Shown here piece after piece: positions 51,068-60,357 of a stretch of 64,000 bases of DNA (position 1 is its first letter; each line of letters begins with the position of its first letter). The notes below the pieces were generated by a model. That model was not told the origin of the DNA. It did not search any database and saw only the letters and a list, made by a program, of their open reading frames with translations. The translations under genes were made by a program, and so were the position numbers. Source of the stretch: Pseudomonas sp. Irchel s3f7 (GTDB lineage: Bacteria; Pseudomonadota; Gammaproteobacteria; Pseudomonadales; Pseudomonadaceae). The stretch spans positions 42,351-106,350 of the forward strand of contig NZ_FYDO01000025.1 in assembly GCF_900187615.1 (NCBI RefSeq), written 5' to 3'.

Positions 51068-51979
51068 ATGACGCCGCTCATATCCGCCCACGTTTCCCCT
51101 CTGAAAATCATTCTGGCCATGGCGTTTGTCGTGGCTTGCTGGGGGTATTCCCCAACCGGTATTCATATCGGTTTGCAAGCCTACGACCCCGGACATCTGG
51201 CGCTGCTGCGCTTTCTGATTGCGTCAGGGTTCATGGCCGTGGTCGCGATGTTCAGAGGCATCCGCCTGCCGGCCCTTCGCGATTTGCCGCTGCTGTTCGG
51301 GCTGGGGTTCTTCGCGGTGAGCCTGCATCACGTAGCGATCAACTTCGGGCAACAAGGGGTCAGCGCCGGCGCGTCGAGTGTCTTGGCGCAGACAACTCCG
51401 TTGTTCAGCACCCTGATTGCGCGGTTCGTATTCAAGGACCGGGTGAGCCTGTGGCGCTGGGGTTGTGTCTTGCTCGGGCTGATCGGCGCGGTGATTGTGG
51501 TGGCGGGTGATCACGGGTTGGGCAGCCTCGATGCCCACGGTTTGTTGATCCTGTTGGCGGCGGTGTCCTGGAGTCTGTACTTTGCCCTGCAAAAACATCA
51601 CACCGGGCGTTATGACGGACTGACGCTGGTCTGCTACACGGTCTGGTCAGGGACCGCGTTGCTGCTGTTTTTCCTGCCGGGGCTGGCGGATCAGGTGGTG
51701 AATGCGCCGTTGCGCGTGCAGTTCGCGGTGTTTGCCCTGGGGATTTTTCCGAGTGCGCTGGCGTACCTGGCCTGGGCGTACGTGCTGGCGCATGTCGACC
51801 TGAGCCGGGCGACCATGACGCTCTATCTGACCCCGCCGACGGCGATGGTCATTGCGTCGTTTGCCCTGGGCGAGCGGCCGACGCTGATGATTGTGGTCGG
51901 TGCGCTGGTGGTGTTGGCGAGTGTGCTGGCGTTGAATCTGGAGCGGCGGGTGGTGGTGGTTCAAGCGGCCGAAGCTTGA
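51068..51979 (+). CDS. EamA/DMT-superfamily transporter
   Basis: A 303-residue inner-membrane protein with ten hydrophobic segments and two EamA repeats (residues about 15-145 and 160-295). Second repeat ends with LSRATMTLYLTPPTAMVIAS. Typical exporter of amino acids or metabolites, and often paired with a divergent LysR gene as here. Substrate unknown. ATG 51068. Confidence 0.87.
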   Translation: MTPLISAHVSPLKIILAMAFVVACWGYSPTGIHIGLQAYDPGHLALLRFLIASGFMAVVAMFRGIRLPALRDLPLLFGLGFFAVSLHHVAINFGQQGVSAGASSVLAQTTPLFSTLIARFVFKDRVSLWRWGCVLLGLIGAVIVVAGDHGLGSLDAHGLLILLAAVSWSLYFALQKHHTGRYDGLTLVCYTVWSGTALLLFFLPGLADQVVNAPLRVQFAVFALGIFPSALAYLAWAYVLAHVDLSRATMTLYLTPPTAMVIASFALGERPTLMIVVGALVVLASVLALNLERRVVVVQAAEA

Positions 51980-52064
51980 TTCGGATTTTTCGTTTTCAGG
52001 TGCGACGCCATCGCGCGCAAGCTCGCGATGAACGATGACTCCGTCTCATTGAAAACAGCCAGAC

Positions 52065-52775
52065 TCAGCTCGGCGAAAACCGGTCGCGGCTGTTGCTCAG
52101 GTGCAGCCACATCGCCGCCCGCGCCGCGTCCGGGTCCTGGCGTTTGATGGCGTTGAGAATCGCCTCGTGCTCAAGGTTGGCCAGTTCCCCAAGCTTGCTC
52201 AAATCCACCGCGCCGCGCTCGGCGGCGTTAACCCGGGTTCGCGGGATCATGGCGCTGCCCAGGTGCTGCATGATTTCGGTAAAGCAGACATTGCCGGTCG
52301 CTTCGGCGATCAACAGATGAAAACGCCGATCCGCCTCGACACAGCTGTCATTGTTGGCCAACAGGCGTTGATAGTCGTCGAGGGCTTCGCGCATTTGCGC
52401 CAACTGTTGATCGGTGCGACGCGTTGCTGCCAGCGCCGCCGCCTGGGTTTCCAGGCCCATGCGCAACTCCAGAATACTGCGCACCCCCAGCGCGGTATCG
52501 ACGTTCAGCCGTAAGCCCTGCTCCGGCGCACGCTCGATCACGAACGTGCCGATACCGTGCCGCGTTTCCACCAGCCCCGACGCCTGCAACTTTGAGATGG
52601 CTTCGCGCACCACCGTACGGCTGACGCCGTGTTCCTGAACGATGGTGTTCTCCGACGGCAGCTTGTCGCCGGGGGACATCTGGCCAAGCAGGATGCTCTG
52701 GGTCAGCTTCTCGACCAGATCATGGGCCAGGTTGTGGGTGCGCTTGCGGGCAGGCACGTCGAAATCTTCTTGCAT
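52065..52775 (-). CDS. GntR/FadR-subfamily regulator of glucarate genes
   Basis: A 236-residue regulator with an N-terminal winged helix (KLPSENTIVQEHGVSRTVVREAISKLQASGLVETRHG; key: SRTVVREA and G-V/I-GTFV) and a helical FCD effector domain (LELRMGLETQAAALAA). It diverges from the gudP-gudD operon with a 280-base promoter region holding a TTGT-ATG-ACAA palindrome. It probably represses that operon until glucarate or a derivative binds. Symbol not assigned. Confidence 0.87.
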   Translation of the reverse strand: MQEDFDVPARKRTHNLAHDLVEKLTQSILLGQMSPGDKLPSENTIVQEHGVSRTVVREAISKLQASGLVETRHGIGTFVIERAPEQGLRLNVDTALGVRSILELRMGLETQAAALAATRRTDQQLAQMREALDDYQRLLANNDSCVEADRRFHLLIAEATGNVCFTEIMQHLGSAMIPRTRVNAAERGAVDLSKLGELANLEHEAILNAIKRQDPDAARAAMWLHLSNSRDRFSPS

Positions 52776-52850
52776 GAGGATATCCGGAAAACGGGGCTAC
52801 CGAATCGTAGCACCACACCGGATGGGAATTCTGGAAAAACATCACTCAGC

Positions 52851-52861
52851 TTGTATGACAA
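52851..52861. promoter_or_regulatory. Candidate GntR operator TTGTATGACAA
   Basis: Perfect palindrome TTGT-ATG-ACAA. A second, partial copy (TTGTATGATGTC) begins at 52985. FadR-type regulators commonly bind inverted repeats of this kind. Located between the GntR gene and gudP. The rest of 52776-53055 has no gene. Confidence 0.5.
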
Positions 52862-53055
52862 CACTCAACAAACAGCATTAATACCGCCTGAAATCAGATT
52901 GCCACAGACCAAAATGAGCCTCACAAACTTCACGATCAGCGCTATTTTATTGAGAAAAGACGCTTGCACAGCAAAAAAACCTAGTTGTATGATGTCTATC
53001 AACAACGCAGCATCCGTCACGCCCCGCATAACAATAACGAGTGGGAGAAAACGCA

Positions 53056-54390
53056 GTGAATACATCCATCTCCGGGATGAACGACAACGCCAATTCGGTG
53101 CTGAAGTCCGCCATCGCCAAGGTCAAACGTCACGTCTTGCCGCTGTTCGTCATCATGTTCATCGTCAATTACATTGACCGGGTGAACATCGGCTTCGTCC
53201 GCGCCCACATGGAACACGACCTGGGCATCGGTGCTGCCGCCTACGGCCTCGGTGCCGGTCTGTTCTTCATCGGGTACGCGCTGTTCGAAGTGCCCTCCAA
53301 CATCCTTCTGCAAAAAGTCGGCGCACGTATCTGGCTGACCCGCATCATGCTGACCTGGGGCCTTGTCGCTGCGGGCATGGCCTTTATCCAGAACGAAACC
53401 CACTTCTACATCCTGCGATTTCTGCTGGGCGTGGCTGAAGCCGGTTTCTTCCCCGGGGTGATTTATTACTTCACTCGCTGGTTGCCCGGCGTGGAGCGCG
53501 GCAAGGCGATCGCGATATTCCTCAGTGGCTCGGCGATTGCCTCGCTGATCTCCGGCCCGTTGTCCGGGTTGCTTCTGCAAATCAGCGGCCTGGGCATGCA
53601 CGGCTGGCAATGGATGTACTTCATCGAGGGCATGTTCTCGGTCGGGTTGTGCGCCTTTGTCTGGTTCTGGCTGGACTCCAAACCCCACGATGCCAAATGG
53701 CTGACCCGCGCCGAACAGGACGCCTTGGTCAAAGCCATCGACGACGAACAACTGGCCCGCGAAGCCGCGACTCCGATCAAACCGTCGCTGGGCAAGCTGC
53801 TCAAGGACCGGCAGATCATCCTGTTCTGCGTGATCTACTTCTTCATCCAATTGACCATCTACGCCGCGACGTTCTGGCTGCCGAGCATCATCAAGAAGAT
53901 GGGCGACCTCAGCGACTTCCAGGTCGGGATGTTCAACTCGATTCCGTGGTTGCTGTCGATCATCGGCATGTACGCCTTCGCCACGCTGTCGGGCAAATGG
54001 AAGCACCAGCAAGCCTGGGTTGCCGCGGCGCTGTTGATTGCAGCGGCCGGGATGTTCATGTCCACCACCGGTGGGCCAGTCTTCGCTTTCGTGGCGATCT
54101 GCTTTGCGGCGCTGGGTTTCAAATCGGCATCGTCGCTGTTCTGGCCAATTCCCCAGGCCTATCTGGATGCGCGCATCGCTGCGGGCGTCATCGCGCTGAT
54201 CAACTCGGTGGGCAACCTGGGCGGTTTTGTCGCGCCGACCACGTTCGGCCTGCTGGAAGAACGCACCGGTTCGATTCAGGGCGGGCTCTACGGCCTGGCC
54301 GCAACGTCGATCATCGTCTTCGCCGCCCGCAACAAACCCAAATCCGCGCCTGCCGTCGAATCGGCCAAAACTGCGCCACGTCACGCCTGA
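53056..54390 (+). CDS. gudP: Glucarate/galactarate MFS transporter (ACS family)
   Basis: A 444-residue MFS transporter of the anion:cation symporter family. It has FIVNYIDRVNIGFVRAHM in TM1, GYALFEVPSNILLQKVGAR with the loop motif, and FLLGVAEAGFFPGVIYYFTRWLP, all typical of D-glucarate/galactarate/tartrate carriers. GTG 53056 is chosen, with GGGAG upstream; another GTG at 53041 lies on the ribosome site. 12 bases before gudD, so its function is inferred from the pair. Confidence 0.88.
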   Translation: MNTSISGMNDNANSVLKSAIAKVKRHVLPLFVIMFIVNYIDRVNIGFVRAHMEHDLGIGAAAYGLGAGLFFIGYALFEVPSNILLQKVGARIWLTRIMLTWGLVAAGMAFIQNETHFYILRFLLGVAEAGFFPGVIYYFTRWLPGVERGKAIAIFLSGSAIASLISGPLSGLLLQISGLGMHGWQWMYFIEGMFSVGLCAFVWFWLDSKPHDAKWLTRAEQDALVKAIDDEQLAREAATPIKPSLGKLLKDRQIILFCVIYFFIQLTIYAATFWLPSIIKKMGDLSDFQVGMFNSIPWLLSIIGMYAFATLSGKWKHQQAWVAAALLIAAAGMFMSTTGGPVFAFVAICFAALGFKSASSLFWPIPQAYLDARIAAGVIALINSVGNLGGFVAPTTFGLLEERTGSIQGGLYGLAATSIIVFAARNKPKSAPAVESAKTAPRHA

Positions 54391-54402
54391 AAGGATAAAC
54401 AA

Positions 54403-55746
54403 ATGACCGTACAAGAAATCGCCAAGGCCCCGATCATCACCAGCATGCAGATTGTTCCGGTGGCCGGCCACGACGGAATGCTGCTTAACCTGAGCGGCGC
54501 ACACGGCCCGTTTTTCACCCGCAACATCGTCATTCTCAAGGACAACGCCGGCCACACCGGCGTCGGCGAAGTACCGGGCGGCGAGCGCATTCGCCAAACC
54601 CTGGAAGACGCACGCAGCCTGGTGGTCGGCAGCCCGATCGGCACCTACCAGAAAATTCTCAATCAGGTGCGCCAGACCTTCGCCGACCGCGATGCCGGTG
54701 GTCGCGGTTTACAGACCTTCGACCTGCGCATCACCATTCATGCTGTTACCGGCCTTGAAGCCGCCCTGCTCGATTTGCTCGGCCAGCATCTGGATGTGCC
54801 GGTCGCCGCCCTGCTCGGCGAAGGTCAACAGCGCGATGAAGTGAAGATGCTCGGCTACCTGTTCTACGTCGGTGATCGCAACGAAACCGACCTCGCCTAT
54901 CGCAGCGAACCGGACGCCGACAACGACTGGTTCCGCGTGCGTCACGAGAAAGCCATGACCGCCGAAGGTGTTGTCCGTCTGGCGGTCGCGGCCCACGCGA
55001 AATATGGCTTCAAGGACTTCAAGCTCAAGGGCGGTGTGCTCGCCGGCGATGCCGAAATCGAAGCGGTCACCGCCCTCGCCGAACGCTTCCCCGATGCGCG
55101 CATTACCCTCGACCCGAATGGCGCGTGGTCACTGAAGGAAGCGATTCGCCTGTGCCGTGACCAACACGACGTTCTGGCGTACGCCGAGGACCCATGCGGT
55201 GCGGAGAACGGTTATTCGGGGCGCGAAGTCATGGCCGAATTCCGTCGCGCCACGGGCCTGAAAACCGCGACCAACATGATCGCCACCGACTGGCGTGAAA
55301 TGGGTCATGCGATCCAGTTGCAGTCGGTCGACATCCCGTTGGCCGATCCACACTTCTGGACCATGCAGGGCTCGGTGCGCGTGGCGCAGATGTGCCACGA
55401 ATGGGGCCTGACCTGGGGCTCGCACTCCAACAATCACTTCGACATTTCCCTGGCGATGTTCACCCACGTTGCGGCCGCTGCGCCGGGCGAAATCACCGCC
55501 ATCGACACTCACTGGATCTGGCAAGACGGTCAGCGCCTGACCAAGGCGCCGCTGCAAATTGTCGATGGCTGCGTGCAGGTGCCGCAGAAAGCGGGGCTGG
55601 GCGTTGAGCTGGACATGGATCAAGTGGCCAAGGCCCATGAACTCTATAAAGGCATGGGCCTGGGTGCGCGGGACGACAGCGTGGCGATGCAGTTTTTGAT
55701 TCCGGGCTGGACGTTCGATAACAAGAAGCCGTGCCTGGTGCGCTGA
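54403..55746 (+). CDS. gudD: D-glucarate dehydratase
   Basis: A 447-residue enolase-superfamily enzyme converting D-glucarate (and L-idarate) to 5-keto-4-deoxy-glucarate. Signature residues: the K-x-K base (FKLKGG), metal ligands in LDPNGAW, EDPCG and NMIATDW, and the His-Asp region GSHSNNHFDIS. Family length. Follows gudP by 12 bases in one operon. Downstream pathway genes (aldolase or dehydratase) are not nearby. Confidence 0.95.
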   Translation: MTVQEIAKAPIITSMQIVPVAGHDGMLLNLSGAHGPFFTRNIVILKDNAGHTGVGEVPGGERIRQTLEDARSLVVGSPIGTYQKILNQVRQTFADRDAGGRGLQTFDLRITIHAVTGLEAALLDLLGQHLDVPVAALLGEGQQRDEVKMLGYLFYVGDRNETDLAYRSEPDADNDWFRVRHEKAMTAEGVVRLAVAAHAKYGFKDFKLKGGVLAGDAEIEAVTALAERFPDARITLDPNGAWSLKEAIRLCRDQHDVLAYAEDPCGAENGYSGREVMAEFRRATGLKTATNMIATDWREMGHAIQLQSVDIPLADPHFWTMQGSVRVAQMCHEWGLTWGSHSNNHFDISLAMFTHVAAAAPGEITAIDTHWIWQDGQRLTKAPLQIVDGCVQVPQKAGLGVELDMDQVAKAHELYKGMGLGARDDSVAMQFLIPGWTFDNKKPCLVR

Positions 55747-55851
55747 ATGCCGGTTTTGAAACCCACTCCCGGCCGCGCATGAAAAACCGTCCGCCATTGC
55801 ATTCAACCGCCTAAAATGGCGCGCACTGAATCAATGGCGGACCTCATCCAC

Positions 55852-56985
55852 ATGAACAAGCTGAAAACACTTGCGGCCTGCATGGCCATGCTTGCTACTG
55901 GCCCCTGCATCGCCGCAGATCCAATCGAGACAGCCGTGAACGCCGCTGTTCAACCGGTGATGCAAGCCCAGAACATTGCCGGCATGGCCGTGGCGGTGAC
56001 CGTCAACGGCAAACCGCAGTATTTCAACTATGGCGTAGCCTCGACAGAAACCGGAAAACCGGTCTCGGAAAACACCCTGTTCGAGATCGGCTCCGTCAGC
56101 AAAACCTTCACCGCCACCCTCGCCGCCTATGCCCAGGCCACCGGCAAACTGTCGTTATCGGACAAGGCCAGCCAGGTTTGGCCAGCCCTGCGCGGCAGCG
56201 CGTTCGACCGCATCAGCGTGCTGCAATTAGGCACTTACAGTGCCGGGGGCCTGCCCCTGCAATTTCCGCCTGAGGCCGACTCCGCCGACACCATGCTCGG
56301 TTACTACCAGCAGTGGAAACCGCTCTACCCTGCCGGCACCCATCGCTTGTATTCAAACCCCAGCCTGGGCCTGTTCGGCTACCTCGCCGCGCATAGCATC
56401 GGGAAGCCGTTTGATGATGCGATGGAGAAAACCCTGCTGCCGAAACTCGGTTTGAAGCACACCTATGTGAACGTGCCACAGGACCAGATGAGCCTCTACG
56501 CCCAGGGCTACAACAAGGACGACAAACCGGTGCGAGTCGGCCCCGGCGCACTCGATTCCGAAGCCTACGGAGTGAAAACCAGCGCGGCGGACCTGTTGAT
56601 GTATGTTCAAGCGAACATGAAGCCGGCCAGTCTGGCAAAACCGTTGCAACAGGCCATCGCCTTGACCCACACCGGCTACTACACCGTCGGCGACATGACT
56701 CAGGGATTGGGTTGGGAGTTGTATGCCTATCCGGTTTCGCTGGACCGCCTGCTCGAAGGCAACTCGAAACCCATGGCCATGCAAGCGCACAAAGTCCAAT
56801 GGCTGAACCCGCCACAACCACAGCCGAGCAGCGTACTGATCAACAAGACCGGATCGACCGGTGGTTTCGGCGCCTACGTCGCATTTGTACCATCGAAGGA
56901 CATCGGCATTGTGATTCTGGCGAACAAGAATTTCCCGATTGCAGAGCGGGTCAAAATTGCCCATCAGGTACTGAGCGCCTTGTAG
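55852..56985 (+). CDS. ampC: Class C beta-lactamase (AmpC type)
   Basis: A 377-residue serine beta-lactamase. The signal peptide ends TGPCIAA-DP (near residue 22). Active-site motifs: SVSK (Ser64-x-x-Lys67), YSN (Tyr150-Ser-Asn152) and KTG (Lys315-Thr-Gly). TYSAGGLPLQFP matches class C enzymes. It hydrolyses cephalosporins in the periplasm. The start at 55852 (MNKLKTL) places the signal peptide first. No ampR gene is adjacent, so induction would have to be by a distant regulator. Confidence 0.93.
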   Translation: MNKLKTLAACMAMLATGPCIAADPIETAVNAAVQPVMQAQNIAGMAVAVTVNGKPQYFNYGVASTETGKPVSENTLFEIGSVSKTFTATLAAYAQATGKLSLSDKASQVWPALRGSAFDRISVLQLGTYSAGGLPLQFPPEADSADTMLGYYQQWKPLYPAGTHRLYSNPSLGLFGYLAAHSIGKPFDDAMEKTLLPKLGLKHTYVNVPQDQMSLYAQGYNKDDKPVRVGPGALDSEAYGVKTSAADLLMYVQANMKPASLAKPLQQAIALTHTGYYTVGDMTQGLGWELYAYPVSLDRLLEGNSKPMAMQAHKVQWLNPPQPQPSSVLINKTGSTGGFGAYVAFVPSKDIGIVILANKNFPIAERVKIAHQVLSAL

Positions 56986-57009
56986 GTGCGAGCTCGCTCC
57001 GGGCGGCGT

Positions 57010-57153
57010 TGCGACAAATGGGCCGAGATCGGTGGTGGTTTGAGCGTGGCGGCGAAGCAGAATCATCATTTCTACGCCGAGGGTGGATACACCAAGGGCA
57101 GTGACATCGAACAGCCCTGGGCGGTGACGGTGGGGTATCGCTACAACGGGTAG
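57010..57153 (+). pseudogene. C-terminal remnant of an autotransporter beta-barrel
   Basis: In the plus frame ending TAG at 57151-57153, about 48 codons read CDKWAEIGGGLSVAAKQNHH, then FYAEGGYTKGSD and IEQPWAVTVGYRYNG. This is the last strands of a Pseudomonas autotransporter barrel, and Y-R-Y-x at the end is the typical C-terminus. There is no start and no passenger. It abuts a REP-like end next to ampC, so most of the gene was lost. Confidence 0.72.
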
Positions 57154-57221
57154 CTTTACGGACTGATGCAGATGCTTTGGAGAGAGCCTATCGGAGCGCC
57201 GGGCAGAGCTGCCGGTGTATC

Positions 57222-57269
57222 TGAAGCGGGGCCGCTTCGCAGCCCAACGGGGGCAAGCCCCCTCGCCAC
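57222..57269. repeat. REP-type unit, degenerate
   Basis: AAGCGGGGCCGCTTCGCAGC and CCAACGGGGGCAAGCCCCCT, the right half of the same long REP form as 37136-37229, next to the convergent DUF4174 gene. Confidence 0.65.
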
Positions 57270-57296
57270 CTGCTGTTACAAGGATTTCGCGCCGGA

Positions 57297-57848
57297 TCAA
57301 TCATCCGGCATTTCAGGCGGTTTGACGGGTTTGGTCGATTTAGCCTGCTTGGTGTTCTTGGCGCCTTTAGCCGCGGGCGCTTCTGGCGCTGGAGTGGCCA
57401 CTGTTGGCGGTGGGGTTTCTTTCTCGGCCGCGGGTAGTTGGTCGACGGCGCTGAAAATATCTTCCAGCTTGATGTTCTCTGACTGTTCGAACTTCTTTTC
57501 GCCATCCTTGCCGACCAGAATCACCTTGCTCTTGGACCCGGCCCCCAGTTTGAGCGAGCGGATCAACGCTGCCGTGTCCTGTGGCCCCAGGTCCTTGCCT
57601 TCGCGCTGTCCCATCAGGTTGAGCACGGTGTACAGCACCATGTTGCGGTCGGTGAAACCCTTGCGATTGGCCGGCTCGTCCAGTGACTGTTTCAGGCTGA
57701 CCCACATAGGGTCAACAGTGCTTGGGGCGATAACAATCAGCGGACGGGACCGGCCCTTGTCCATGTCCAGCGGTGAGTCGCCATCGGCGGCGAACAGGGG
57801 GCCGGCGATTGCCAGCAGGGTAGCCAGGGTCAGTGACCTGATGAGCAT
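57297..57848 (-). CDS. DUF4174-type secreted protein
   Basis: A 183-residue protein. The signal peptide ends AGPLFA-AD (near residue 20). A thioredoxin-like domain of the DUF4174 type (SRPLIVIAPS...VILVGKDGEKK; residues 30-125) follows. The last about 45 residues are Pro/Ala/Lys-rich and probably disordered. No Cys pair is visible, so no redox role is implied. Function unknown. Confidence 0.8.
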   Translation of the reverse strand: MLIRSLTLATLLAIAGPLFAADGDSPLDMDKGRSRPLIVIAPSTVDPMWVSLKQSLDEPANRKGFTDRNMVLYTVLNLMGQREGKDLGPQDTAALIRSLKLGAGSKSKVILVGKDGEKKFEQSENIKLEDIFSAVDQLPAAEKETPPPTVATPAPEAPAAKGAKNTKQAKSTKPVKPPEMPDD

Positions 57849-58101
57849 GCGCCTCTCCTTTTGATATCCACGCTCTAATGATTGCGCATCGCGGCGTTCG
57901 TTCCGGTGACGCTCGGCAAATGTGCTCTGCCTTGCCCCAAGCTTAGGTCAGCGCGGTCATTGCGCAACAGCTCGGGGCAATCTTGGGCGTGAACCAATGC
58001 GAAGGAAGATCAAGGATTGTGCGACAGGACGACGGGTGAATTTCGATACCCATGTCGGGCATCTGCTGGAAATATTCACCCGCCAAAAGGAGGGGGTCGA
58101 A

Positions 58102-58887
58102 TCAGAACGCCAGTTTGTAGCCGATCAGCATCAGCATGGTTGCCAGGCAAGGGCGCAGCAGTTCATCGGAGATCCGCCCGGTCAGGTGGCTGCCCAGATA
58201 AATCCCCGGCAACGAACCGACCAGCAAGTAACCCAGCACCTGCCAATCCATGTTACCCATGCTCGCGTGACCGAGACCGGCGACCAGCGTCAGCGGAACG
58301 GCGTGGGCAATTTCTGTCCCCACCAAACGGCGAGTCGGCAACAACGGATAAAGAATGAACAGTGCCACGGTGCCCAAGGCGCCGGCGCCGATGGACGTCA
58401 GCGCAACCATGGTGCCAAGAATCAGACCGGTAATGACGGTCATGACATTCAGGCGCGGGCCAGTGGGGTTGTAGTTGCCACCGGCGCGCTTGTGGGCGAA
58501 ATCCAGCAAGCGCTTCTTGAACAGGATTGCCAGCGCCGTGGCAAACAGCACAAAGCCCAGGGCTTGTTTGATGATGGCGTTCATCGCGTCGGGACTTTCG
58601 TGCAACGTGCTGAGGAACCACAACGTCAGCAGCACCGCCGGCACGCTGCCCAGGGTCAGCCAACCGGTGATCGCCCAATCGATGTTGTTGTTCTTTCGGT
58701 GAACCAGCACACCACTGGATTTGGTGATGGCCGCGTAAAGCAGATCGGTACCGACGGCCGTGGCCGGATTGATGCCGAACCACAGCAGGATCGGGGTCAT
58801 CAGCGACCCGCCACCCACACCTGTCATGCCGACGATAAAACCCACCACCAACCCTGCAATGACCAACCCGATGTTCAGTAAATCCAT
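58102..58887 (-). CDS. TauE/SafE (TSUP) family permease
   Basis: A 261-residue membrane protein with about eight hydrophobic segments. The conserved first motif is VGFIVGMTGVGGGSLMTPIL; the repeated second motif lies near residue 170 (MVALTSIGAGALGTVALF). Such proteins are putative sulfite/organosulfonate or anion exporters. ATG 58887 is chosen over GTG 58899 by family N-terminus. The 250 bases up to 57849 hold an inverted GGGTGAATTT/AAATATTCACCC pair (near 58034-58082) but no gene. Confidence 0.87.
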   Translation of the reverse strand: MDLLNIGLVIAGLVVGFIVGMTGVGGGSLMTPILLWFGINPATAVGTDLLYAAITKSSGVLVHRKNNNIDWAITGWLTLGSVPAVLLTLWFLSTLHESPDAMNAIIKQALGFVLFATALAILFKKRLLDFAHKRAGGNYNPTGPRLNVMTVITGLILGTMVALTSIGAGALGTVALFILYPLLPTRRLVGTEIAHAVPLTLVAGLGHASMGNMDWQVLGYLLVGSLPGIYLGSHLTGRISDELLRPCLATMLMLIGYKLAF

Positions 58888-58997
58888 TGATACGTCCACA
58901 AAGATCGCAGGGAAATCCGGCCCGCAGCATAGCGAGATTTCTTATAACCAGTTATATCGATGCGATCTATCTTTATTCCCGAACCTCCTACAAGAAT

Positions 58998-59726
58998 TTA
59001 CTGCACCGGCAGGAAATTCAGAAACAGCAGGCTCTGGGCATAATTCAGCCCGATACGCCGGTAGCGCTCGTCGAGCATCTGCGTCAGCAAGTCCAGTCGG
59101 GCGACGATCTTGCCGAACTCGACGGCAAAGCTCAGGTTGCTGCCCTCCTCGGAAATCTCGTTGGAGAACAGCAACGGCTGGCCCTCCTTGTTTTGTCGCT
59201 GGCTCAGAATCCAGGTGGCGATCTCGATGTTGCGTGCGGCGTTGCTGACGAACACCGGGTTGATCGCGTCCGTCATATAGAACTCCAGGCGATTGCCGTG
59301 AGCGGTGACGAGCATGCTGCCGATGGCGTAAATGAACGCCCCGACCCGGTCCCCGAGAAACTCCGGGCTCATGGCAAACCGCAGGGCCGCCAGGTCCTTC
59401 TTGCCGCCGAGGGTGGGCAACGGCTCTTGCTGTTCGATGGCCATGCGCACTTGCTTGCTGGCGGTGCGGGCGTCGAGGAAACCGGATTTTTTGAGTTCTT
59501 CGGGATTGCGCAGGTACAGCTTGCTCATCAACACGTAAAGGCTGTCGAGGTTGTCGCGCATCGCCAGGGTCGCCATGCGGTCAACACTGGTTTGCAGAAA
59601 CTCCTGGGGCCGGCCTTCGCGCATCTGGGTAAAAATGTCGCTGCCTTGCTGCTGACTGCAACCGGTGAAGAGGCACATCGACAGGCCGACCAACAGCCAG
59701 CAATTCTTTGTGAATAGCGCGGTCAT
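58998..59726 (-). CDS. Lipoprotein of unknown function
   Basis: A 242-residue lipoprotein. The signal peptide MTALFTKNCWLLVGLSMCLF is followed by lipobox FTGC (Cys23). The mature part is mostly helical, with many polar residues and no recognised domain. Start at 59726; upstream ATG codons would bury the signal. Divergent from the aldo/keto reductase fragment. Function unknown. Confidence 0.75.
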   Translation of the reverse strand: MTALFTKNCWLLVGLSMCLFTGCSQQQGSDIFTQMREGRPQEFLQTSVDRMATLAMRDNLDSLYVLMSKLYLRNPEELKKSGFLDARTASKQVRMAIEQQEPLPTLGGKKDLAALRFAMSPEFLGDRVGAFIYAIGSMLVTAHGNRLEFYMTDAINPVFVSNAARNIEIATWILSQRQNKEGQPLLFSNEISEEGSNLSFAVEFGKIVARLDLLTQMLDERYRRIGLNYAQSLLFLNFLPVQ

Positions 59727-59830
59727 GAAAGGTAACGCTTGGGCCATAAATGCTTGAACTTGGGCATGGGCCAGCGGTGGGGATCGCCGCAGGCAACCAA
59801 GGATAGAGCCGGTCATTTGGAAAAAGTGCA

Positions 59831-60328
59831 GTGTCGGCCGACACCAATCGATCACCGGCACAGGAAGTCGCTGCGTTGCGCCTGGGCATCGAGATGGGCA
59901 TGACCCTGATCGACACGGCGCAAATGTACGCCGAAGGTGGCGCCGAAGAAGTGGTGGGCGACGCCATCGCCACCAGTCAGGTTCTCTACAACCTGGAGCA
60001 ACGCGGTATAGAGTTTGATGTGTTGCCCTGGAGCCAGCAGCAACGGCTGCCCACCATGGCTTACTGCCCGATTGGCCAGGGCGGAAAAATGCTGGCCAAT
60101 GCGCTGCTCAAGCAAGTAGCCGCCCGTCACGATGTGACACCGGCCCAAGTGGCGCTGGCATGGATTCTGCGTCAGGACAGCGTGATCGCCATCCCCAAGG
60201 CGGTCCGCCCCGAGCATGTGCGACTCAACGCCCAAGCGGCACTGTTGCAGCTTGAAGCCGGAGATCTGGAGGCGCTGGACCAAGCGTTTCGTGCGCCACA
60301 ACACAAGCAGCGGCTGGCCATGGTCTGA
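59831..60328 (+). pseudogene. Aldo/keto reductase with 5' loss and a large internal deletion
   Basis: The 165-codon frame joins two separate parts of an aldo/keto reductase. The first (EVAALRLGIEMGMTLIDTAQMY, GGAEEVVGDAIA) contains the N-terminal strands and active-site Asp/Tyr region. The frame then jumps to TSQVLYNLEQRGIEF...YCPIGQG...DVTPAQVALAWILRQDSVIAIPKA, the C-terminal third. About 100-110 middle residues, with the Lys and His of the tetrad, are missing, and the normal first 30 residues are absent too. The frame is preserved, so a short protein may be made but should be inactive. Confidence 0.72.
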
Positions 60329-60357
60329 GCCATCGCGGAGTGTCAGAGGACATCGGC

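Noticed and set aside
58034..58082. A terminator in the GGGTGAATTT/AAATATTCACCC pair.
   Set aside because: The arms are imperfect, the loop is long and no U run follows.
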